64,000 nucleotides of DNA from Cellulosimicrobium cellulans (lineage in GTDB: Bacteria; Actinomycetota; Actinomycetes; Actinomycetales; Cellulomonadaceae): NCBI RefSeq assembly GCF_024124905.1, contig NZ_JAMXST010000001.1:186001-250000 (forward strand), given 5' to 3'. Position numbers and translations under genes: made by a program. Shown here in pieces: positions 16,816 through 29,780 of this stretch (positions within the stretch are counted from its first letter, which is position 1; the number at the start of each line of letters is the position of its first letter). The notes beneath the pieces are model-generated. The model had not been told where the DNA came from, searched no databases, and saw nothing but the letters and a program-made list of their open reading frames with translations.

Positions 16816-19503
16816 ATGCGCACCGCCGAGATCCGCAAGCGCTGGCTCGACTACTTCGCCGACCGCGACCACACCGTCGTGCCCTCGGCGTCGCTCGTCT
16901 CCCCGGACCCGTCCACGCTGTTCACGATCGCGGGCATGGTCCCGTTCATCCCGTACATGACGGGCGAGCAGACCCCGCCCTGGGACCGCGCGACGAGCGT
17001 CCAGAAGTGCGTGCGCACGCTCGACATCGACGAGGTCGGCAAGACGACCCGTCACGGCACGTTCTTCCAGATGAACGGCAACTTCTCCTTCGGTGACTAC
17101 TTCAAGGAAGGCGCGATCACCTACGCGTGGGACCTCGTCACGGGTTCGCGCGAGGAGGGCAAGTACGGGTTCGACCCGGAGACCGTCTGGGTGACCGTCT
17201 ACCACGACGACGACGAGGCGCGGCAGCTCTGGAAGCGCATCGCCGGCCTGCCGGACGAGCGCATCCAGGCCCGCGGGAAGAAGGACAACTACTGGTCCAC
17301 GGGCCAGCCCGGTCCCGCCGGCCCGTGCTCGGAGATCTACATCGACCGCGGCCCGGAGTTCGGTCAGGAGGGTGGCCCCGTCGTCGACGAGGACCGCTAC
17401 CTCGAGATCTGGAACCTCGTGTTCATGCAGTACGCGATCGACGACGTGAAGTCCAAGGAGGAGTTCCGGATCGTCTCGGAGCTCGCGCGCAAGAACATCG
17501 ACACGGGCATGGGCCTGGAGCGCGTCGCCTACCTGCTCCAGGGCAAGGACAACCTCTACGAGATCGACGAGGTGTTCCCCGTCATCGCGGCCGCCGAGGC
17601 GCTCTCGGGCCGGCGCTACGGCGCGAACCAGGAGGACGACGTGCGCATGCGCGTCGTGGCCGACCACGTCCGCTCGGCGCTCATGATCATGAGCGACGGC
17701 GTGCGTCCCTCCAACGAGGGTCGTGGCTACGTCCTGCGCCGCCTGCTCCGCCGCTCCGTGCGCGCGATGCGCCTGCTCGGCGTCGAAGACCGCGCGATGC
17801 CCGCGCTGCTCCCCGTGAGCCGCGACGCGATGGCGCCGTCGTACCCGGAGGTCGCGACCGACTTCGAGCGCATCTCGAACGTCGCCTACACGGAGGAGGA
17901 CGCGTTCCGCCGCACCCTCACCTCGGGGACGACGATCCTCGACACGGCCGTGTCGAAGGCGAAGTCCGCGGCGGGGACCGGCGGGGTGCCGGTGCTCGGG
18001 GGCGACCAGGCGTTCGCGCTGCACGACACCTACGGCTTCCCGATCGACCTCACGCTCGAGATGGCCGCCGAGCAGGGCGTCCAGGTCGACGAGAAGGCGT
18101 TCCGCGCGCTCATGACCGAGCAGCGCCAGCGCGCCCGCGCCGACGCGCTCGCCAAGCGCTCGGGCGGCGTGGACACGGCGGCCTACGAGTCGCTCGCGTC
18201 GGAGCTGTCCGCTCCGGTGGAGTTCCTCGGCTACACCGAGTCCTCGGCCGCCGTGCGCGTGGCCGGGCTGCTCGTCGACGGCGTGCCCGCGCCCGCCGCG
18301 ACCGCGCCCGCCGACGTCGAGGTCGTGCTCGACCGCACGCCGTTCTACGCGGAGGCCGGCGGCCAGCTCGCCGACCACGGCACGATCGTGCTCGACGGCG
18401 GCGCGACCATCGAGGTCGACGACGTCCAGCGCCCGATCAAGGGCCTGTCGGTGCACCGCGGCCGCCTCGTCGAGGGGACCGCGGCGCTCGGCGACCCGGG
18501 CACCGCGACGATCGACCGTGACCGTCGCAAGGCGATCAGCCGCGCCCACTCGGCGACGCACATGATCCACAAGGCCCTCCAGGAGTCGCTCGGCAAGGAC
18601 GCGACCCAGGCCGGGTCGGAGAACGCGCCGAGCCGCATCCGGTTCGACTTCCGGCGCTCGTCCGCCGTTCCGGCGGGCGCGCTGTCGGAGATCGAGGAGC
18701 GGGTCAACACCCAGCTCCAGGAGAACCTCGAGGTCACGGACCAGCTCATGCCGATCACCGAGGCGCGCGCGCTGGGCGCGATGGCGCTGTTCGGCGAGAA
18801 GTACGGCGACGTCGTGCGCGTCGTGTCGATCGGCGGCGACTGGTCGCGCGAGCTGTGCGCGGGCACGCACGTGCGGCAGACGGGCCAGCTCGGCCTCGTC
18901 ACGCTGCTCGGCGAGTCGTCGATCGGCTCGGGCGTGCGTCGCGTCGACGCCCTCGTCGGCGACGGCGCGTACGGCTTCCAGGCCAAGGAGCACGCGCTCG
19001 TCGGCCAGCTCACCGGTCTGCTCAACGTGCGGACCGAGGAGCTCCCGGACCGCGTGGGCGCGCTCGTGTCGCGCCTGCGCGACGCGGAGAAGGAGCTGGC
19101 GCAGCTCCGGCAGTCCCAGCTCCTCGCGGTGGCGGGCACGCTCGCCGCGGGTGCGGAGCTCTCGGGCGGCACGCGCGTCGTCGTGCACGACGCCGGCGAG
19201 GTCGCCTCCGCGGACGACCTCCGTGCGCTCGCGCTCGACGTGCGCGGCCGCCTCGGCGAGTCCGAGCCGGCCGTCGTGGCGGTCGGGGGGGTCGCGAAGG
19301 ACCGCCCGCAGGTGGTCGTCGTGACCAACGCGTCGGCCCGTGCCGCGGGCCTTCGCGCCGGCGTGCTGGCCAAGGCGGCCGCCCAGACCCTGGGTGGTGG
19401 TGGCGGCGGCAAGGACGACATGGCCCAGGGCGGCGGCACGGACGTGTCGGCGCTGCCGGCCGCCCTCCAGGGCGTGCGCGACGGCGCCGCGGCGGCCGCG
19501 TGA
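16816..19503 (+). CDS. alaS: Alanyl-tRNA synthetase
   Basis: 895 aa class II synthetase with full domain set: catalytic core ([40 protein letters not shown]), helical tRNA-recognition domain, editing domain with the zinc/ester-hydrolysis residues HSATHM (about 580) and CAGTH (about 680), and the C-terminal C-Ala domain ending in a glycine-rich stretch ([17 protein letters not shown]) that is typical of the family. Length is normal. GAAGGAC lies 5 nt before the ATG. The stop overlaps the ruvX start by 4 nt. Confidence 0.97.
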   Translation: MRTAEIRKRWLDYFADRDHTVVPSASLVSPDPSTLFTIAGMVPFIPYMTGEQTPPWDRATSVQKCVRTLDIDEVGKTTRHGTFFQMNGNFSFGDYFKEGAITYAWDLVTGSREEGKYGFDPETVWVTVYHDDDEARQLWKRIAGLPDERIQARGKKDNYWSTGQPGPAGPCSEIYIDRGPEFGQEGGPVVDEDRYLEIWNLVFMQYAIDDVKSKEEFRIVSELARKNIDTGMGLERVAYLLQGKDNLYEIDEVFPVIAAAEALSGRRYGANQEDDVRMRVVADHVRSALMIMSDGVRPSNEGRGYVLRRLLRRSVRAMRLLGVEDRAMPALLPVSRDAMAPSYPEVATDFERISNVAYTEEDAFRRTLTSGTTILDTAVSKAKSAAGTGGVPVLGGDQAFALHDTYGFPIDLTLEMAAEQGVQVDEKAFRALMTEQRQRARADALAKRSGGVDTAAYESLASELSAPVEFLGYTESSAAVRVAGLLVDGVPAPAATAPADVEVVLDRTPFYAEAGGQLADHGTIVLDGGATIEVDDVQRPIKGLSVHRGRLVEGTAALGDPGTATIDRDRRKAISRAHSATHMIHKALQESLGKDATQAGSENAPSRIRFDFRRSSAVPAGALSEIEERVNTQLQENLEVTDQLMPITEARALGAMALFGEKYGDVVRVVSIGGDWSRELCAGTHVRQTGQLGLVTLLGESSIGSGVRRVDALVGDGAYGFQAKEHALVGQLTGLLNVRTEELPDRVGALVSRLRDAEKELAQLRQSQLLAVAGTLAAGAELSGGTRVVVHDAGEVASADDLRALALDVRGRLGESEPAVVAVGGVAKDRPQVVVVTNASARAAGLRAGVLAKAAAQTLGGGGGGKDDMAQGGGTDVSALPAALQGVRDGAAAAA

Positions 19504-20036
19504 CGGCCGTCCCTCCACCGCCCGGTGACGACGGGCGCGTCCCCCTCCCGCGGGGGGCGCGCCTCGGCGTCGACGTGGGCAGCGTGCGCGTCGGCCTCGC
19601 GGCGAGCGACCCCGACGGGCTCGTCGCGACCCCCGTCGAGACGCTCGCGCGCGACACGAAGTCCGGGGCTGCGGTCCCGGCGGACGTCGCGCGGATCGCC
19701 GCCGAGGCCGACGAGCGCGGCGCCCGGGTGGTCTACGTCGGCCTCCCACGGCACCTCTCCGGTGGCGAGGGTGCCGCCGCCCAGGGGGCGCGGGCGTACG
19801 CTGGACTCGTGGCACGCGCCGTCGCGCCGGTGCCGGTCCACCTCGTCGACGAGCGGATGACGACGGTCAGCGCGCACCAGGCGCTGCACGCGTCGGGGCG
19901 CGCCGGTCGCAAGCACCGGAGCGTCGTCGACCAGGCAGCCGCCGTTATCATTCTGCAATCCGCTCTCGACGCCGAGCGGGGCGCGGGGGCGCGCGCCGGA
20001 GAACCTGTAGACCCGACAGGAGACCACCGACCGTGA
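19500..20036 (+). CDS. ruvX: Holliday junction resolvase-like RuvX/YqgF nuclease
   Basis: 178 aa RNase H-fold nuclease; homologues process the 5' end of pre-16S rRNA. Motifs: [13 protein letters not shown] (first catalytic Asp), [22 protein letters not shown] (catalytic Glu region) and [16 protein letters not shown] (last catalytic Asp). GTG 19500 overlaps the alaS stop (GTGA) and the gene's own stop overlaps mltG, so alaS-ruvX-mltG-aroE form one coupled unit. A short Pro-rich N-terminal tail precedes the domain. Confidence 0.94.
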   Translation: MTAVPPPPGDDGRVPLPRGARLGVDVGSVRVGLAASDPDGLVATPVETLARDTKSGAAVPADVARIAAEADERGARVVYVGLPRHLSGGEGAAAQGARAYAGLVARAVAPVPVHLVDERMTTVSAHQALHASGRAGRKHRSVVDQAAAVIILQSALDAERGAGARAGEPVDPTGDHRP

Positions 20037-21190
20037 CCGACCTGTTCGAACGGCCCGCCGTCCAGGGCGAGCAGCAGCCCGCGCGCTCGTCGCGCTCGGA
20101 GCAGCGCGCCCGCCGTGCGGCGAAGAAGCGACGCCAGCGCCGGCGTCGCCGCGCCCTCGTGGTGCTGCTCGTCTCCCTCCTCGTGGTGGGCGGCGCGGGG
20201 TACCTGCTGCTCGACAACGCCTCCGACCTCTTCGGGTTCGACAACCCGCTCGAGGCCAAGGACTTCGAGGGCCCGGGCACCGACCCGGTCGACGTCGTCA
20301 TCGAGCCCGGCTCGACCGGCCGCGACATGGGCGCGGTGCTCACCGAGGCCGGCGTCGTCGCCAGCTCGGCGGCCTTCGCGAAGGCGTTCGAGGAGAACCC
20401 GAACGCAGGGAAGATCCAGCCGGGCACCCACACGCTGCTCCTCGGCATGTCGGCCAAGGACGCCGTCGCGCGTCTCGTGGCGAACGACTCGCGGGTCGAG
20501 ACGAAGATCACGATCCCCGAGGGCAGCACGGTCGCGCAGATCCTCGAGAAGGCGTCTTCGGTGACCGACATCCCGGTCGCGGACTTCGAGGCGGCGATGG
20601 CGGACACTGCCGCAACCGGCCTTCCCGCCGAGGCGAACGGCAACTACGAGGGGTGGCTCTTCCCGACGACGTACGTCCTCGAGCCCGAGGACAAGAACGC
20701 GCTCGGGATCATCCAGGGCATGGTCAGCCAGACGCTGATGAAGCTCGACGAGCTCGGCGTCGCACCCGAGGACAGGGAGGCCGTCCTCATCAAGGCGTCC
20801 CTCATCGAGCGGGAGGCCGGCCGCGACGAGGACCGGCCCAAGATGTCGCGAGCGATCGAGAACCGACTCGCGACGGGGATGCCGCTGCAGATCGACGCGG
20901 CGGTCGCCTACGGCACGGGCAACCCTCCCGGGTACCAGGTGACCCCCGAGGACACGCGCGACACGTCGAACCCGTACAACACCTACGCGCACAACGGGCT
21001 CCCGCCGGGTCCCATCGCGTCCCCGGGCGCGCCCTCGATGCAGGCGGTCCTCAACCCTGAACCGGGCGACTGGCTGTTCTGGACGACGGTGAACTACGAC
21101 ACGAAGGAGACGCGCTTCGCGGTCACGCTCGCCGAGCACAACCAGAACGTCGAGGCGCTGAAGCAGTGGCTCGCGGAGAACGGCGGGTGA
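20033..21190 (+). CDS. mltG: Endolytic murein transglycosylase MltG
   Basis: 385 aa membrane-bound lytic transglycosylase that cuts nascent glycan strands and so sets their length. A very basic cytoplasmic tail (residues 25-40, nearly all Arg/Lys) leads into one transmembrane helix (41-60), then a LysM-like region and the YceG domain with the catalytic Glu in SLIEREAG (residue 259). The C-terminal YNTYAHNGLPPGPI motif is diagnostic. GTG 20033 overlaps the ruvX stop by 4 nt. Confidence 0.96.
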   Translation: MTDLFERPAVQGEQQPARSSRSEQRARRAAKKRRQRRRRRALVVLLVSLLVVGGAGYLLLDNASDLFGFDNPLEAKDFEGPGTDPVDVVIEPGSTGRDMGAVLTEAGVVASSAAFAKAFEENPNAGKIQPGTHTLLLGMSAKDAVARLVANDSRVETKITIPEGSTVAQILEKASSVTDIPVADFEAAMADTAATGLPAEANGNYEGWLFPTTYVLEPEDKNALGIIQGMVSQTLMKLDELGVAPEDREAVLIKASLIEREAGRDEDRPKMSRAIENRLATGMPLQIDAAVAYGTGNPPGYQVTPEDTRDTSNPYNTYAHNGLPPGPIASPGAPSMQAVLNPEPGDWLFWTTVNYDTKETRFAVTLAEHNQNVEALKQWLAENGG

Positions 21191-22062
21191 GCGCCGCGCG
21201 CGCTCCGCGACGGGCGGCCGTCCTCGGCCACCCCGTCGCCCACTCGCTGTCCCCGGTGCTGCACCGGACCGCGTACGAGGCGCTCGGCCTCGACGGCTGG
21301 TCGTACGAGGCGATCGACACGACCGAGGAGCAGCTCCCGGCGCTGGTCAACGGGCTCGACGCGTCGTGGGCGGGCCTGAGCCTGACCATGCCGCTCAAGC
21401 ACGCCGTGATCCCACTGCTCGACCACGTGGACCCGCTCGCGAACGTCGTCGGCGCGGTGAACACGCTCGTCGTGCAGGCAACGGGCGGGCGGCGCCCGAC
21501 GTTCGTCGGGACGAACACCGACGTGCACGGTCTCGTCGCCGCGTTGCGTGAGGGACTGGGGGAGCGGGGCGCCCGGACTGCCGTCGTGCTCGGCGCGGGC
21601 GCGACCGCCGCGTCCACGCTGGCCGCGCTCGCCGAGCTCGGCTGCACCGCGCCGACGGTCCTGGTGCGCTCGCTCGGGCGCACGGGCACCCTCCAGCGCG
21701 CCGCGCACCGCATGGGCGTCGAGCCGCGGTTCGAGATCCTCGACTCGTCGCCCGCGCTCGTCGCCCGCCTCGGGCAGGCCGACGTCGTCGTCGCGACCCT
21801 TCCGTCGCGCGCGGCCGACCCGGTGGCCGACGCGCTGGCGCAGGCGGCCCCGCGCGTGACGGGAGTGCTGCTCGACGTCGTCTACGACCCCCGTCCCACG
21901 GCGCTCTCGGCCGCCTGGGCTGCGGCGGGAGGCATCGTCGTGGGCGGCGAGCGCATGCTCCTGCATCAGGCGGCCGAGCAGGTGCGCCTCATGACGGGAA
22001 AGGTGGCCCCGCTCGCCGCGATGGACCAGGCGCTCGAGGCCGCGCTCGGCGTCGCGGCCTGA
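21187..22062 (+). CDS. aroE: Shikimate dehydrogenase
   Basis: 291 aa enzyme reducing 3-dehydroshikimate to shikimate with NADPH. Visible: substrate-binding [14 protein letters not shown] near the N-terminus, the catalytic Lys in [27 protein letters not shown], and the Rossmann loop [14 protein letters not shown] 21187 overlaps mltG by 4 nt. It ends the alaS-ruvX-mltG-aroE unit; the other shikimate genes aroC-aroK-aroB follow about 0.9 kb on, interrupted only by the divergent peptidase gene. Confidence 0.94.
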   Translation: MSAARAPRRAAVLGHPVAHSLSPVLHRTAYEALGLDGWSYEAIDTTEEQLPALVNGLDASWAGLSLTMPLKHAVIPLLDHVDPLANVVGAVNTLVVQATGGRRPTFVGTNTDVHGLVAALREGLGERGARTAVVLGAGATAASTLAALAELGCTAPTVLVRSLGRTGTLQRAAHRMGVEPRFEILDSSPALVARLGQADVVVATLPSRAADPVADALAQAAPRVTGVLLDVVYDPRPTALSAAWAAAGGIVVGGERMLLHQAAEQVRLMTGKVAPLAAMDQALEAALGVAA

Positions 22063-22111
22063 CGGCCGGTCGGAGACCGTCGGACAGGGTCGCGCGCGCC
22101 GGACGCCGCTG

Positions 22112-22807
22112 TCAGGCGATCGCGTACGCCCGGAGCGCTGCGTCGCCGAGCACGGCGGCGACCCCCGCCCCGACGACCATGAACGGGCCGAAGGGGACCG
22201 CGGTGTCACGGCGCGCGCGCCGCGTGACGACGAGCGCGAGCGCCCACACGCCGCCGAGCACGAACGGCAGGACGAGACCGGCGACGAGCTCACCCCACCC
22301 GAGCCAGGCGAGCGGCGTGCCGAGCATCCCCGCGAGCTTCACGTCGCCGAAGCCGAGGCCCGGCGGGTAGGCGATCCGGAGCGCGGCGTAGGCCCCGAAG
22401 CCCAGGAGGCCGCCGGCGACGGCACGGCCGAGGGCGGCGCCGTCACCGGTGCCGACCGCGCCGGCGCCGATCAGGAGCACGGACGCGAGCCAGGACGGCA
22501 GGACGATCACGTCGGGCAGCCGGTGCGTGCGCGCGTCGACCACGGCGACGACCGCTCCGGCCGCGGCCACGAGCACGAGGGCCGGCGTGGCCCACGACGG
22601 ACCCGACCACCACGCCGCGCCGGCCGCGGCGAGCCCCGCGAGGACGGCCCCGAGCCGCCCGGCGATCCGGAGCTCGCGGACGAGGTCGTCGCCCCGGCGT
22701 CGCACCCAGGGCGGCTCGTCGTCGGCCGTCACACGCTCGACCGCCTGCGGTGCGGCGACCCGCGCCGACGTGCCGTCCGTCGTCGTCCCGTCCCCCTGCT
22801 GGACCAT
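22112..22807 (-). CDS. Type IV prepilin/leader peptidase (A24 family)
   Basis: 231 aa membrane aspartic protease that would trim prepilin-like leader peptides. Several hydrophobic helices are present. The two catalytic Asp are in [10 protein letters not shown] and in the GFGDVKL (GxGD) motif. The usual N-terminal cysteine-rich methyltransferase domain is absent, so it is a short, cleavage-only form. The first 50 residues are polar. No pilin genes are seen nearby. ATG 22807 lacks a strong ribosome binding site (CAGGGGGACG-like purines are 8-14 nt upstream). Divergent from aroC. Confidence 0.88.
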   Translation of the reverse strand: MVQQGDGTTTDGTSARVAAPQAVERVTADDEPPWVRRRGDDLVRELRIAGRLGAVLAGLAAAGAAWWSGPSWATPALVLVAAAGAVVAVVDARTHRLPDVIVLPSWLASVLLIGAGAVGTGDGAALGRAVAGGLLGFGAYAALRIAYPPGLGFGDVKLAGMLGTPLAWLGWGELVAGLVLPFVLGGVWALALVVTRRARRDTAVPFGPFMVVGAGVAAVLGDAALRAYAIA

Positions 22808-22984
22808 GCGCGGCACCGTAGCGTGCCCGCCACCGCGCGCGCCGCCGTCGTCCACAGCGCGCCGGACGGTGTCTCCGCCTCCCCGATCCCCGGGTGTCGG
22901 CCGCCCGGGACCTCGTCGGCGACCGCCGGTCCGCACTGCGGGCGCCCGCCGGGACGTGGGTGCCGACGTGGGAGGATGGCGATC

Positions 22985-26027
<3,043 letters not shown>

Positions 26028-26050
26028 CGCGGCGCCCGGGGAGCGCCGCG
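26028..26050. terminator. aroB terminator hairpin, between convergent genes
   Basis: CGCGGCGC (26028-26035) pairs perfectly with GCGCCGCG (26043-26050) around 7 nt, directly after the aroB stop. It could serve both aroB and the convergent GDPD gene. Confidence 0.55.
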
Positions 26051-26066
26051 GGGAGCCCGGAGCCGC

Positions 26067-26849
26067 TCACGCCCACAGGCCGCGTGCGCGGAGCACGTCG
26101 CGCAGCAGGTCCGCGCGGTCGGTGACGATCCCGTCGACCCCGAGGTCCAGCAGCCGGTGCATCGTCGCGCGGTCGTTCACGGTCCACGCGTGCACCGCGA
26201 CGCCCGCCCGGTGCGCGGCCCGGACGAACCCCGAGTCGACGACGCGCACCCAGCCCCCGCGCACGGGGACCTGGAGGCAGTCGACCGAGCGCGCCGCGAG
26301 CCGGGCCAGGGCGTCGGTCCGCGCCCGCCCGGCGAGGAACATGCCCAGGACCGCGCCCCGCGCCCCCGACACGGTGACGGGGCGCGAGAGCCGTGCCACC
26401 GTCGCCTCCCGGCGCGACGCCGCGAACGACGCGACGCACACGCGGTCGTGCGCGCGCGTGCGCTCGATCGCCCGCGCGACCGGCTCGGCGGCCGCCGCCG
26501 ACTTCACGTCGACGTTCACGCGCAGGTCCGGCCACGTGCCCAGCACGTCCTCGAGCGACGGCACGGGCTCGGTCCCGCCGATCCGGGCCGCGCGCACGGT
26601 CCGCCACGGGAGGTCGGCGACGAGCCCGCGCGCGTCCGTCGTGCGGTCCAGCGACGCGTCGTGGAGCGCGACCGCCACGCCGTCCGACGTCGCGTGGGCG
26701 TCCGTCTCGACGTACCGCAGCCCGAGGTCGCGGGCGGCGGCGAAGGCCGCCATGGAGTTCTCCAGGCCCGCGCGCGAGAAGCCGCGGTGCGCGAGCGCGA
26801 CGAACGGCGCCTCCAGGTAGCCGCCGGTGCGGCCCGCGGCGACGCTCAC
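26067..26849 (-). CDS. Glycerophosphodiester phosphodiesterase family protein
   Basis: 260 aa TIM-barrel GDPD domain hydrolysing glycerophosphodiesters. Catalytic motif: LAHRGFSRAGLENSMAAF, followed by metal-binding E-T-D in YVETDAHATSDGVAVALHD, and C-terminal AWTVND plus GVDGIVTD. No signal peptide, so probably cytoplasmic. GTG 26849 overlaps the stop of the upstream alpha/beta hydrolase by 4 nt, suggesting a two-gene operon for lipid or head-group degradation. Confidence 0.92.
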   Translation of the reverse strand: MSVAAGRTGGYLEAPFVALAHRGFSRAGLENSMAAFAAARDLGLRYVETDAHATSDGVAVALHDASLDRTTDARGLVADLPWRTVRAARIGGTEPVPSLEDVLGTWPDLRVNVDVKSAAAAEPVARAIERTRAHDRVCVASFAASRREATVARLSRPVTVSGARGAVLGMFLAGRARTDALARLAARSVDCLQVPVRGGWVRVVDSGFVRAAHRAGVAVHAWTVNDRATMHRLLDLGVDGIVTDRADLLRDVLRARGLWA

Positions 26850-27868
26850 GCCGCGACCCGCACGACGCGCTCGTCGAGCCAGCCGGCGAGGGCCCCCAGG
26901 TAGCTCGCGCGCGGCCCGTCGGCGGAGAGCGTGAGGTCGTGCACCGCGCCGGGGACGACGAGCTCCGTCACGTCGCGCCCGAGCCGCGGGGCGAGCCGGG
27001 CGATCTGGGCGACGTCGAGCACGGTGTCGCTCGCGTCGAGGTCCCGCTCGCGGTCCGGGCTCGTCGGGTCGTCCGTCCCGGACCGCTCGGCCCGGGCGAC
27101 GAGCACCGGGCACGCGACCTCCAGGCCGCGCGCCACGCGCGCGTGCCCCTGGCGCACCGCCCGCAGCCAGCCGGCCCGCACCGGCACGCCCTCGGGGCGC
27201 TTGAGCGTGGTGTCGAAGGTCCACCGGCCGCCCCGGTCCGCGAGCAGGTGCCCGGTGTACGCGGAAGGCCCCGCGCTGACGACCGTCAGCGGGCTCCACG
27301 GCCCGACGGCGTCCAGCACCCGCGTCCCCACGGTCCGCTCGACCCACGACGCGCGCAGGTCGAGGAACGGGCTGTCGAGCACGAGCGCGTCGCACCCGCC
27401 CCCACCCCGGTGAGCGTGGGCCCACAGCGCCGCGACGAGGGCGCCCGTCGAGTGCGCGTGCACGACCACCGGGCCCGGCGTCCGCCGCGCGGCCGCGACC
27501 GCCACGCCGAGGTCCGCCGCGGTCTCGCGCAGGTCGTCCACGTAGTGCAGCACCTGCCCGGGGCGCAGCGACCGGCCCGCCCGCCGCAGGTCGACGCCCA
27601 GCGCGTCCCACCCCGCCTCGGCGAGCGCCCCGACGACGTGGTCCTGGAAGACGTAGTCGTTGTAGCCGTGGACGAGGACGACCGTCCCGACAGGTCGGGC
27701 TGGCCGGTGCGCGCGCCGCACGAGCGTCAGGACCGGCGGGACCGCCTCGCGCGCGCTGCCCGGGGTGGCGACGCCCGGCAGCCGCGGGGCCGGGAGCCCG
27801 AGCGACTCCCACCCCTCGACCAGCGCGTCGGGCTCCCAGCGGGCACGGGTGGCGGCGACGAGGCTCAC
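26846..27868 (-). CDS. Alpha/beta hydrolase, lysophospholipase-like
   Basis: 340 aa serine hydrolase. The fold is marked by VVLVHGYNDYVF (oxyanion region), the nucleophile elbow HAHSTGAL (Ser in H-S-T-G, a variant of GxSxG with Ala/His), an acidic residue in the ERDLDASDTV region and the His of PGAVHDLTLS near the C-terminus. Similar proteins are annotated as monoacylglycerol lipases or lysophospholipases. GTG 27868 is the start, preceded by GGCGGG. Coupling to the GDPD gene suggests that the pair breaks down phospholipids stepwise. Confidence 0.85.
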   Translation of the reverse strand: MSLVAATRARWEPDALVEGWESLGLPAPRLPGVATPGSAREAVPPVLTLVRRAHRPARPVGTVVLVHGYNDYVFQDHVVGALAEAGWDALGVDLRRAGRSLRPGQVLHYVDDLRETAADLGVAVAAARRTPGPVVVHAHSTGALVAALWAHAHRGGGGCDALVLDSPFLDLRASWVERTVGTRVLDAVGPWSPLTVVSAGPSAYTGHLLADRGGRWTFDTTLKRPEGVPVRAGWLRAVRQGHARVARGLEVACPVLVARAERSGTDDPTSPDRERDLDASDTVLDVAQIARLAPRLGRDVTELVVPGAVHDLTLSADGPRASYLGALAGWLDERVVRVAA

Positions 27869-27976
27869 CCCGCCAGCGTGCCCGACGGCGCCGGCCGCCG
27901 CGCGTCGAGAAGCCCGTCGCGTGCCGTGGGCCCGACCACGGCACGAGCACCCACGCGCCGCGCCCCGCGGCGCCGC

Positions 27977-27982
27977 TAGGCT
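27977..27982 (+). promoter_or_regulatory. -10 box close to aroQ start
   Basis: TAGGCT ends 8 nt before the aroQ ATG, leaving no room for a ribosome binding site; a leaderless or nearly leaderless mRNA is likely. Confidence 0.5.
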
Positions 27983-27990
27983 CGGGCGCC

Positions 27991-28437
27991 ATGGAACGCG
28001 TGCTGGTCCTCAACGGACCCAACCTCGGCCGGCTCGGAGTCCGCGAGCCGGAGATCTACGGCTCGGCGTCGATGGCCGACCTCCAGGAGTCCGCCCTCGC
28101 GTGGGGGAGCGCGCTCGACCTCACGGTCGACGTGCGGCAGACCGACGACGAGTCCGAGCTGGTGGGCTGGCTCCACGAGGCCGTCGACGCCCGCGCCCAC
28201 GTGGTGCTCAACCCGGCCGCGTTCACGCACTACTCCTACGCCGTGCGCGACGCCGCGGCGCAGGTCACGACCTCCGGCCTCCTGCTCGTCGAGGTGCACC
28301 TGAGCAACCCCGCGGCGCGCGAGGCGTTCCGCAGCCACTCCGTCGTCGGCGCGGTCGCCACGGGGACGATCGCGGGGTTCGGGTTCGACTCGTACCGGCT
28401 CGCGCTCGAGGCGCTCGCGGCCCGGCTGCGGGGCTGA
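27991..28437 (+). CDS. aroQ: Type II 3-dehydroquinate dehydratase
   Basis: 148 aa dodecameric dehydroquinase of the shikimate pathway. Conserved: VLNGPNLGRLGVREPEIYG (with the catalytic Tyr near residue 24), the VRQTDDESELVGWLHEA helix, VLNPAAFTHYS, the active-site His in VEVHLSNP and the closing GFGFDSYRLAL. Normal length. It is separated from aroB by two minus-strand genes, so it has its own promoter. Confidence 0.96.
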   Translation: MERVLVLNGPNLGRLGVREPEIYGSASMADLQESALAWGSALDLTVDVRQTDDESELVGWLHEAVDARAHVVLNPAAFTHYSYAVRDAAAQVTTSGLLLVEVHLSNPAAREAFRSHSVVGAVATGTIAGFGFDSYRLALEALAARLRG

Positions 28438-28466
28438 CGCGGCGCCCTCACGTGCCGACCGTCGGC

Positions 28467-28524
28467 CTTGATCCCTCTCTCTCAAGCCCCCATGCTTGAT
28501 TCCACCCTCTCAAGGGTCTAGCCT
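28467..28524 (+). promoter_or_regulatory. Twin 20-bp operators on a leaderless promoter (satD-like gene)
   Basis: Two 20-bp sites, 28467-28486 and 28495-28514, share 17 of 20 bases; each begins CTTGAT and ends CTCAAG, so CTTGA...TCAAG forms an inverted repeat in each. Their starts are 28 bp apart. The second overlaps a -35 box TTGATT (28496-28501), which is 17 bp from a -10 box TAGCCT (28519-28524). The start codon follows 7 nt later. This looks like an autoregulated, leaderless promoter bound by the HTH protein it encodes. Confidence 0.65.
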
Positions 28525-28531
28525 GGATCAT

Positions 28532-29182
28532 ATGTTCGTCCTCACCGTCGACCAGCGCGGGAGCACGGGCCACCCGGACCGGGTGCCCGAGGTGCTCGCG
28601 CGCCTGGGCGAGCTCCTCGACGGCCGCCCCGGCGTCGTGGTCCCGTTCGACCGGACCGTGGGCGACGAGGTGCAGGGCGTGCTCGACGACGCCGGCACCG
28701 TGGTCGAGGTCGTGCTGGACCTGCTGCGCGACGGCGGCTGGAGCGTCGGCGTCGGCACCGGGAGCGTCGACGAGCCCCTGCCCGCGGTCTCGCGCGAGGC
28801 GTCGGGAGAGGCGTTCGTGCGGGCGCGCGAGGCGGTCGAGCAGGCCAAGTCGCGCGCGGCAACGGCGCCCGTCGCCGTCCGGGGCGAGCCGTCGGCGCGG
28901 GCGGCCGAGGTCGAGGCCCTCCTGCGCCTCCTCGCGGCGGTCGTGGACCGGCGGACCGCGCCGGGGTGGGAGGCGGTCGACACGCTCGCGCGCGTGGGTG
29001 GCACCCAGAAGGATGTGGCCCGCGCGCTCGGGGTCTCCGAGCAAGCGGTGAGCCAGCGGCTGCGCGCCGCGCTGTGGCCCGAGGAGGCGGCGGTGCGGCC
29101 CGTGGTGGCGAGGCTGCTGGGCGAGCTCGGGGCGAGCCGACGGGGTGAGCCGTCGGAGGATCTGCGGGAGGGCGGGAGATGA
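28532..29182 (+). CDS. SatD-like protein with C-terminal helix-turn-helix
   Basis: 216 aa. The N-terminal half ([52 protein letters not shown]) resembles the SatD family. The C-terminal half has a clear helix-turn-helix, [20 protein letters not shown], at about residues 153-172. No catalytic motif is evident, although the N-terminal D-Q-R-G-S and GDEVQ motifs are cyclase-like in style. A role as an autoregulator is inferred from the two operator-like repeats on its promoter. It overlaps the next gene, a membrane protein, by 4 nt (ATGA), so the two form a bicistronic module. Function in actinobacteria is unknown to me. Confidence 0.75.
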   Translation: MFVLTVDQRGSTGHPDRVPEVLARLGELLDGRPGVVVPFDRTVGDEVQGVLDDAGTVVEVVLDLLRDGGWSVGVGTGSVDEPLPAVSREASGEAFVRAREAVEQAKSRAATAPVAVRGEPSARAAEVEALLRLLAAVVDRRTAPGWEAVDTLARVGGTQKDVARALGVSEQAVSQRLRAALWPEEAAVRPVVARLLGELGASRRGEPSEDLREGGR

Positions 29183-29670
29183 CGGACCCGGTGTCGGTCG
29201 TGCTGGTCGTGCTGGTGTGGGTCGTGGCGCTCGCGGTGAGCGTCCTCGGCGGAGGGACCGTGACGCAGTGGGTGCTGCGCGCCGCTGCCCGCTCCGGCGA
29301 CCCGGCCCGGGCGGGCTCCCGGCGGGCGGGGCGCGCGAGGTCGCGGGCCGCCGCGGCGGACCCCGCCTCCGTCCCGGTCCCCCCGCCGCCGCCTCCCGCG
29401 ACGGGACCGATCGGGACCGAGGCCGTGAAGGCGCTGCGCGGTGGCACGTGGATCGGGATCCTCGAACGGTTCGCCATCACCGGCTGCCTCCTCGCTGGGG
29501 AGCCCGGCGGGATCGCCTTCGTCGTGGCGATCAAGGGCCTCGGGCGCTACCCGGAGCTGCGGGAGCACCCGGTCGCGTCCGAGCGGTTCGTCATCGGCAC
29601 GCTCGCCTCGATGTGCTGGGCGGCGACCGTGGGCGTGGTCGCGAACGCGGTCCTCGTCGCGCTCCGGTAA
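29179..29670 (+). CDS. Membrane protein partner of the SatD-like gene, unknown function
   Basis: 163 aa. An N-terminal transmembrane segment ([21 protein letters not shown]) is followed by a basic then Pro-rich linker ([15 protein letters not shown]) and two further hydrophobic segments with the conserved-looking stretch [20 protein letters not shown] and [18 protein letters not shown]. The L-E-R-F and K-G-L-G-R-Y motifs recall membrane proteins found beside SatD or DUF3307 genes, but I cannot name the family with certainty. Coupled to the SatD-like gene by a 4-nt overlap. Confidence 0.72.
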   Translation: MTDPVSVVLVVLVWVVALAVSVLGGGTVTQWVLRAAARSGDPARAGSRRAGRARSRAAAADPASVPVPPPPPPATGPIGTEAVKALRGGTWIGILERFAITGCLLAGEPGGIAFVVAIKGLGRYPELREHPVASERFVIGTLASMCWAATVGVVANAVLVALR

Positions 29671-29780
29671 GATCGTCAAGGCCCATTTCCGCATCCCGTC
29701 CTCGAGGACCCTGTCGTGCCGTCCCGGCACGCGGCTCCGCGTGGGGCGGAGACCGCAGACCCTCCGACAGGAAGACGAAC
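29668..29780 (+). promoter_or_regulatory. efp promoter and leader with two hairpins
   Basis: TAAGAT (29668-29673), a strong -10 box, overlaps the stop codon of the upstream gene. The roughly 100-nt leader holds a small hairpin (GTGCCG/CGGCAC) and a larger one (GCGGCTCCGC with GGCGGAGACCGC) before the AGGAAG ribosome binding site. Confidence 0.5.
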
